A stretch of 5,798 bases of DNA from an uncultured Nitrosomonadales bacterium (GTDB taxonomy: Bacteria > Pseudomonadota > Gammaproteobacteria > Burkholderiales > Gallionellaceae), in the NCBI GenBank assembly GCA_903934275.1, contig CAIZNF010000196.1:1-5798 (forward strand). The letters are read 5' to 3'. The notes beneath the pieces are model-generated. The model was given only the letters and a program-made list of their open reading frames with translations, was not told the origin of the DNA and ran no database searches. Position numbers and translations under genes: made by a program. Below, piece after piece: positions 1 through 5,798 of the stretch (position 1 is its first letter; each line of letters starts with the position of its first letter).

Positions 1-3000
1 AGTATGGCGTGATTATCCTCACCGACGACACCAAACTCGAAATGAATTCGCTTCCTAATGCAACCATCACGGGGCTTTCCAAGGCAGAGCGGATGGCACG
101 CTATAAACGGGAGGATTTTCCGGTTCTGTCCATCAACTCCTGGGCCGGCCAGTGGAGTGCAACGCTGCGGCGTTTCAATGAAGAAAGTCAGCCGCTTCTG
201 CTGGCTGAAAAGAAACTGGAAAAAGAGGGCATCAGCCTCCACGTCTTCAAACGGCTTCCCGCGATGACCGGAATCACCAAGGACCGATTAATTCAGTTTT
301 CGTTGCTTGGTATTTTAGGCACAATATTTCTTTTTATCGCTGCGTGGCGCATCATTTTATTGCGTAACAGCAAGCAGATTAATGCGCAACTGCAACGGTC
401 GGAGACACGGTTCCGCACACTCTTTGAATCAAACAGTGACGCGATCATGCTGCTGGATAAGACAGGTTTTTTAGACTGCAACATGGTGACGCTGGAGATG
501 TTCGGTTGCGCGACAAAGAAAGATTTCTGCTCAAAACACCCAGCCGACTTATCGCCACCCAAGCAACCCTGCGGCACGGATTCCGTGACGCTGGCCAACC
601 GGCAGGTCGCCACAGCAATAGAAACAGGCAGCAATCTTTTCGAGTGGATACATAAGCGTCTCGACACCGGAAAGACATTTCCCGCCAATGTGCGGCTCAC
701 CCGCATGATGCTGGATGGCAAAACGATTTTACAGGCAACGGTACGCGATATCAGCATACGCAGAGCCGCACAACAATCGTTGCGAGATTCGCATGAAATC
801 ATGCAAAGCATGCTCGATTCCATGGAAGAAGGTATGTACGGGATGGATAACAGTGGCAACTGTACTTTCGTCAACGCGGCGTTCCTGTGCATTCTCGGCT
901 ACCGGGATGACAGCGAAGTCATCGGCAAGCATATTCACGAACTGATACACCACTCCCATGCGGACGGCACACCATATCCCGCCAGGGAGTGCCCCGTATA
1001 CAAAACCTATCAATCCGGCCTGGGGGCTCACGCTGACAATGAGGTGTTCTGGCGAAAAGACGGCACAAGCGTCGCGGTGGAATACTGGTCGCACCCCATT
1101 ATCAGTGGCGGCGCTACGGCTGGCGCAGTGGCAACTTTCATGGATATCAGCGAAAAGATAGAAATCAGAAAAAAACTGCTCACGCTTTCCAAGGCCGTGG
1201 AAAACAGCCCGGCTTGCGTGGTCATCACCGACTTGAAGGGCACGATCGAATACGTTAATCCGAGATTCACCGAAGTGACCGGATACACGGCAGAAGAGGC
1301 CATCGGCCAGAACCCTCGCATCCTCAAGTCCGGCAACATTTCACCAAGATTCTACGAGAAGCTATGGTCAGGCATATCATCGGGCGAGGCATGGCAGGGA
1401 GAATTTCACAACAAGAAAAAAACCGGCGAAGATTATTTCGGGTATACCAGCATCTCTCCGATTCGCGATGACAAGGGAGCCATCACCCATTTCGTGGCCG
1501 TCCAGGAAGACATCACCGAGCGGAAGCGCACCAATCAGGAACTGAGAAAATCTAAGGCCGAAGCCGAAGCCGCCAACAAGGCGAAGAGTGAATTCCTCGC
1601 CAACATGAGCCACGAAATCCGCACTCCGATGAATGCAATCATCGGCTTCTCGCATCTGTGCCTGCAAACCAAGCTGGAAGCGGCGCAACGCGATTACACG
1701 GAAAAGGTTTACCGTTCAGCCAACGCATTGTTGGGCATCATCAACGACATTCTGGATTTTTCCAAAGTCGAGGCGGGCAAGCTGGAGGTAGAAAAAATAC
1801 CTTTCCGGCTTGATGAGGTGCTGCGTAGTGCGGCCGATATCGCAGGTATCCGCGCAACAGAAAAAGGTCTGGCACTCCAGTTTGACAAGGAACCTGAAAT
1901 TCCGCAGACATTGGTGGGTGATCCGTTGCGCTTGGGGCAAGTCCTGAATAATCTGATCGGCAATGCCCTCAAGTTCACTGAAGCGGGCGAAATCACTGTG
2001 CGGGTCAGTATAGAAAGCCAAAGTGACAGCCACGGTCATGCCGTGCTGGGCTTCACGGTGCATGACACCGGCATCGGCATATCCCAGGAACAAATCGGAA
2101 AACTGTTTCAATCATTCAGTCAGGCCGATGCCTCCACCACGCGCAAATATGGCGGGACAGGACTGGGGTTGTCCATATCCAAAGGGCTTGTCGAACAAAT
2201 GGGCGGGACGATGTGGGTGGAAAGCACACCGGGAAAAGGCAGCACTTTTGCCTTCAACCTGCCCTTCACCTACCTGCCCGAAGAGAGCGGCATGCCCGCA
2301 GATTCGAGCCTGCCCAACGCACCGGATGAAAAGGTCGGCTTCGCCGATTTAACCGGCCTGCATGTATTGCTGGTGGAAGACAACGAATTCAACCAGCAAT
2401 TGGCGACCGCGCTGCTAAATCGCGTCGGCATAGAGGTCAGCCTTGCCTGCGACGGAGTCGAGGCCGTGCAAGCGGCACAAGCCGGACGGTTCGATGCGGT
2501 GCTGATGGATATGCACATGCCGCGCATGGAAGGCATGGAGGCCACACGCCAGATCAGAAAAAATCCTGCCCTTGGCGATTTACCCATCATTGCCATGACC
2601 GCCAATGCCATGCACGGTGATCGCAAACAATGCCTTGCTGCGGGCATGAACGATTATGTTACCAAGCCCATACAAGTCGATGTGCTGTATGCCACCCTCG
2701 CGCGTTGGACACAGCGCAATGCATTGCCAGCCAAATCTGCTGCGGCTCCTGCACATGTCGCATCCAGAGGCACTCCTGCCTTTGATCCAGACAGGGCGAT
2801 AGCCAATATGGGCGATAAAGATATTTATCTGAACATAACCGGAAAATTTGCAGCCAATCAAGGGCAGGCCATACAAGCCATACAGAACGCGCTCGCCGCC
2901 CACGATAGCCAGACGGCGGAACGTCTGGCGCATACGCTGAAGGGAATCGCCGCAACCATCGGGGCGGCAACACTGGCGGAATCCGCAAGCCAATTGGAGG

Positions 3001-3368
3001 TTGCCATCAGGGAGGGGGGCACAGAAAAATATCCGCAATTGATTGCAGCTGCGACTACGGAGATGGCTCAGGTGATAGTATCGGTCAATGCCTATCTGCA
3101 AGCTCGGGCGGCAGAGACTGGCGTTGCCGTGGTTGACCCGACGCAACACCCCGTGGATATTGCGCAACTCGGCATGTTGCTGGAGAAATTGACCGCTCAA
3201 CTGAAGTCTTTTGATTCCAATGCGGTGGATACCATGCAGCAGATCAAGCAGCAGACCAATAGCGCGGCAAGCGCACCGCGCTACGCCAAGCTGGGCCGGT
3301 ATATCGACGATTACGATTATAAAAACGCGCTGGTGGAAGTGCAGCAGCTTACCTTGGAGAAGAAATGA
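1..3368 (+). CDS. Hybrid sensor histidine kinase with three PAS domains, receiver and HPt (5' end outside window)
   Basis: Inner-membrane sensor kinase that autophosphorylates and runs an internal His-Asp-His relay. The frame is open to the left edge (codons for Tyr-Gly precede the GTG at 9, and no ribosome site is visible), so this is the C-terminal part of a longer gene. Residues 1-90 look like the end of a periplasmic Cache/DctB-like sensor (GVIILTDD strand; tentative). One transmembrane helix follows at about 95-118. PAS domains lie at about 131-250, 261-384 and 390-505, then a short coiled coil (505-525). HisKA has [10 protein letters not shown] with phosphorylatable His535. HATPase_c has the N box (Asn652), DTGIG (686-690) and GGTGLGL (715-721). 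REC (about 784-900) has Glu790/Asp791, phosphoacceptor Asp834, Thr864 and Lys886. HPt has AHTLKG with His975. All catalytic motifs are intact. A helical tail (about 1048-1119) follows. The stop overlaps the next gene's start, suggesting its two receiver proteins are the relay targets. Stimulus unknown. Confidence 0.95.
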   Translation, partial: YGVIILTDDTKLEMNSLPNATITGLSKAERMARYKREDFPVLSINSWAGQWSATLRRFNEESQPLLLAEKKLEKEGISLHVFKRLPAMTGITKDRLIQFSLLGILGTIFLFIAAWRIILLRNSKQINAQLQRSETRFRTLFESNSDAIMLLDKTGFLDCNMVTLEMFGCATKKDFCSKHPADLSPPKQPCGTDSVTLANRQVATAIETGSNLFEWIHKRLDTGKTFPANVRLTRMMLDGKTILQATVRDISIRRAAQQSLRDSHEIMQSMLDSMEEGMYGMDNSGNCTFVNAAFLCILGYRDDSEVIGKHIHELIHHSHADGTPYPARECPVYKTYQSGLGAHADNEVFWRKDGTSVAVEYWSHPIISGGATAGAVATFMDISEKIEIRKKLLTLSKAVENSPACVVITDLKGTIEYVNPRFTEVTGYTAEEAIGQNPRILKSGNISPRFYEKLWSGISSGEAWQGEFHNKKKTGEDYFGYTSISPIRDDKGAITHFVAVQEDITERKRTNQELRKSKAEAEAANKAKSEFLANMSHEIRTPMNAIIGFSHLCLQTKLEAAQRDYTEKVYRSANALLGIINDILDFSKVEAGKLEVEKIPFRLDEVLRSAADIAGIRATEKGLALQFDKEPEIPQTLVGDPLRLGQVLNNLIGNALKFTEAGEITVRVSIESQSDSHGHAVLGFTVHDTGIGISQEQIGKLFQSFSQADASTTRKYGGTGLGLSISKGLVEQMGGTMWVESTPGKGSTFAFNLPFTYLPEESGMPADSSLPNAPDEKVGFADLTGLHVLLVEDNEFNQQLATALLNRVGIEVSLACDGVEAVQAAQAGRFDAVLMDMHMPRMEGMEATRQIRKNPALGDLPIIAMTANAMHGDRKQCLAAGMNDYVTKPIQVDVLYATLARWTQRNALPAKSAAAPAHVASRGTPAFDPDRAIANMGDKDIYLNITGKFAANQGQAIQAIQNALAAHDSQTAERLAHTLKGIAATIGAATLAESASQLEVAIREGGTEKYPQLIAAATTEMAQVIVSVNAYLQARAAETGVAVVDPTQHPVDIAQLGMLLEKLTAQLKSFDSNAVDTMQQIKQQTNSAASAPRYAKLGRYIDDYDYKNALVEVQQLTLEKK
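3356..3359 (+). promoter_or_regulatory. Ribosome binding site for the REC/HD-GYP gene
   Basis: GGAG lies five bases before the ATG at 3365, inside the last codons of the kinase gene. It supports this start and means the site is read through by ribosomes finishing the kinase, favouring translational coupling. The next gene (ATG at 4465) has no comparable purine-rich site upstream, so its translation may depend more on coupling. Confidence 0.7.
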
Positions 3369-4464
3369 GCGACGCTAAAAAAAGTTCATTGCTGGTGGTG
3401 GACGACACCCCCGATAACATCAGTGTGCTGCGCGGCATATTGGGCGCAGACTACGCGATAAAAATTGCCAACTGCGGCGAGTTGGCACTGGAAATTGTCG
3501 CGGAGCAGCCTCCCGATTTGATCCTGCTCGATGTCATGATGCCGGGGATGAGCGGCCATGAGGTCTGTCGCCAGCTCAAGGAAAATGCGGCTACCCGACA
3601 CATACCGATTATTTTTGTCACGGCTCTCGGAGACGCAGAAGATGAGACGCTGGGTTTCGAGTTGGGCGCGGCGGACTACATCACCAAACCCATCAAGGCA
3701 TCTATTGTGCGTGCCCGTGTCCAGGCACATCTGGCCTTGACCGATCAGCGCCGCTATCTGGAACAACTGGTGGCAGAGCGTACCAGCGAACTGGAGCGCA
3801 GCAATCAGCAACTGGAGAACAGCAACCGGCAACTGGAGCAGACGCATATCGTCATGCTTCAGCAACTGGGTCGCGCGGCCGATTATCGCGATAACGATAC
3901 CGGCAAGCATGTCGTGCGGGTGGGCAACTTCAGCAAGCTGCTGGGGCTGGCATCCGGGCTTCCTGAGCCGCAGGCGGAATTGCTGATGTACGCTTCCATG
4001 ATGCACGACATCGGCAAGATCGGTGTCCCCGATCACATTCTGCTCAAGCCTGGCAAGCTGACGGAAGAAGAGTTTGAGGTGATGAAGCGCCATCCCATAA
4101 TCGGTGCGGAAATTATTGGCGAGCACGATGCCGAGGTGATGCAGATGGCAAAACAGATTGCGCTGGGGCATCACGAGAAATGGAACGGCAAGGGTTATCC
4201 GCGCGGTTTGAGCGGGGAATCTATTCCGCTTGTCGGGCGTATTGTGGCGATAGCCGATGTGTTCGATGCCCTGACTTGCATACGGCCCTATAAACGCGCG
4301 TGGTCGATAGAGAGCGCTCTGGAGCTGATTGAAAAAGAGGCAGGACAGCACTTCGACCCGGAGCTGTCCAAACTATTCTTGGGTATGGAAACCGAAGTGC
4401 GGCGCATCGCGACCAAATACAGCGATGCGGCCAACACAGCGAACGAAAATAACGTCAAGCCTTC

Positions 4465-4468
<4 letters not shown>
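3365..4468 (+). CDS. Response regulator with HD-GYP domain, predicted cyclic-di-GMP phosphodiesterase
   Basis: Cytoplasmic regulator of 367 residues, predicted to hydrolyse cyclic-di-GMP when its receiver is phosphorylated. The receiver (about 7-125) has Asp13/Asp14, phosphoacceptor Asp56, Thr86 and Lys108, all intact. A Gln/Glu-rich coiled coil (about 126-165) links it to the HD-GYP domain (about 166-345). Metal-site motifs are visible: DTGKH (178-182), the HD pair His214/Asp215 in MMHDIGKIG, the paired His269/His270 before GYP (277-279), and IADVFDAL with Asp298, followed by RPYKRAW. In the signature [11 protein letters not shown], Asn274 stands where many family members have Asp, and Asp178 stands where some three-metal enzymes have Glu; both look like tolerated variants rather than inactivation. 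There is no GGDEF or DNA-binding domain. The ATG overlaps the kinase stop as ATGA and is preceded by GGAG, which fixes the start. Its own stop overlaps the next gene the same way. The domain order resembles RpfG, but orthology is not claimed. Confidence 0.93.
3392..3568 (+). repeat. Direct repeat copy A: 5' half of the HD-GYP gene's receiver domain
   Basis: This stretch matches 4498-4674 in the next gene without gaps at an offset of 1106 bases. By hand count about 150 of 177 bases agree. The first 87 bases (3392-3478) agree at 81 positions, including synonymous sites. The next 90 agree at about 69, and similarity falls to roughly 60% beyond. It encodes the first strand, the [10 protein letters not shown] acidic pocket and the phosphoacceptor strand of the receiver. 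Confidence 0.85.
3797..3838 (+). repeat. Tandem 21-bp repeat encoding two heptads of the coiled-coil linker
   Basis: Two adjacent 21-base units encode RSNQQLE and NSNRQLE, residues 145-158 of the HD-GYP regulator. The unit length equals one coiled-coil heptad, so gain or loss of a unit would lengthen or shorten the receiver-to-effector linker without changing the frame. Confidence 0.7.
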
Positions 4469-5640
<1,172 letters not shown>

Positions 5641-5660
5641 CATGCATGCAATCGCAGGGG

Positions 5661-5697
5661 TGGCTCTGCCCGCCATGTCGGGCAGAGCCCGACCTAC
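5661..5697 (-). repeat. Palindromic REP-like element, GTAG head on the minus strand
   Basis: Two mutually exclusive hairpins can form. The long one pairs 5662-5672 with 5679-5689 (11 bp, six-base loop). The short one pairs GTCGGGC at 5677-5683 with GCCCGAC at 5687-5693 around a three-base AGA loop. Read on the minus strand, the short palindrome is preceded by GTAG (5694-5697), the head tetranucleotide typical of REP elements moved by RAYT transposases. No T-run follows on the plus strand, so it is not a classical terminator by itself. Family membership is inferred. Confidence 0.6.
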
Positions 5698-5748
5698 CAA
5701 AGCCGATGTTTCCAGATTCAGAATCCAAGCCGAACCAAAAAATTCCGC

Positions 5749-5778
5749 GTAGGAGCGGTCTCTAGGCCGCGATTTTTT
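5749..5778 (+). terminator. GTAG-headed hairpin followed by a T-run: possible rho-independent terminator, REP-like
   Basis: GTAG at 5749-5752 precedes a six-base-pair stem (5755-5760 with 5765-5770, one T/G pair, TCTA loop), then GA and six T at 5773-5778. Hairpin plus T-run fits an intrinsic terminator about 130 bases after the last gene. The GTAGGAGCGG...CCGC layout also resembles REP elements common in proteobacteria, so the sequence may be a mobile repeat serving as a terminator. The stem is short, so efficiency is uncertain. Confidence 0.5.
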
Positions 5779-5798
5779 CAACATCAATCGCCGCCTGG

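Larger units (their letters stand above)
5641..5798. other. Non-coding region after the operon
   Basis: No plausible gene was seen in this segment on either strand. It contains the two palindromic elements and a short A/T-rich stretch around 5736-5744. No convincing promoter for a following gene is visible before the window ends. Confidence 0.6.

Noticed and set aside
9..11. GTG at position 9 as the true start of the kinase
   Set aside because: The frame stays open upstream, the GTG falls within an apparent sensor-domain strand, and no ribosome site can be seen; the gene more likely begins outside the window.
2580..3200. Minus-strand open frame of 206 codons opposite the kinase's REC/HPt region
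   Set aside because: Low-complexity, Cys/Arg-rich translation with no domain, fully antisense to conserved coding sequence.
3386..4351. Long minus-strand open frame (321 codons) opposite the HD-GYP gene
   Set aside because: It lies wholly opposite a well-supported gene and has no recognisable domain. A similar antisense peptide appears opposite the PP2C gene only because the two receivers share DNA sequence.

Overview
The window is almost entirely coding: about 5.64 kb of three plus-strand genes that overlap each other by four bases, followed by 158 bp of non-coding DNA. GC content looks moderate, roughly 55%. Protein style, the PAS-rich tripartite hybrid kinase and the GTAG-headed palindromes after the last gene suggest a Gram-negative proteobacterium, probably an environmental betaproteobacterium. 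That placement is inference; nothing here fixes a genus.

Layout. (1) Positions 1-3368 hold the 3' part of a membrane-bound hybrid sensor histidine kinase. The reading frame is open to the left edge, so the true start and most of the periplasmic sensor lie outside the window. Its order is sensor remnant, transmembrane helix, three PAS domains, HisKA, HATPase_c, REC, HPt and a helical tail. (2) Positions 3365-4468 encode a REC/HD-GYP response regulator, a predicted cyclic-di-GMP phosphodiesterase. (3) Positions 4465-5640 encode a REC/coiled-coil/PP2C (SpoIIE-type) response regulator, a predicted Ser/Thr protein phosphatase. (4) Positions 5641-5798 hold two palindromic elements; the second is followed by a T-run and could end transcription.

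The genes read as one transcription unit and one signalling device. A stimulus sensed by the periplasmic and PAS domains would drive autophosphorylation of His535 and relay through Asp834 to the HPt His975, from which phosphate could pass to either or both downstream receiver domains. One output would lower cyclic-di-GMP. The other would dephosphorylate a protein, typically a STAS-type anti-sigma-factor antagonist, that is not encoded here. Neither regulator has a DNA-binding domain, so control is post-translational. The architecture is a branched phosphorelay built from known families; its less ordinary aspects are the pairing of these two outputs, the strikingly similar 5' receiver sequences of genes 2 and 3, and the divergent palindrome pair downstream. 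I did not find an unmistakably new kind of system. Residue numbers for the kinase count from the GTG codon at position 9.
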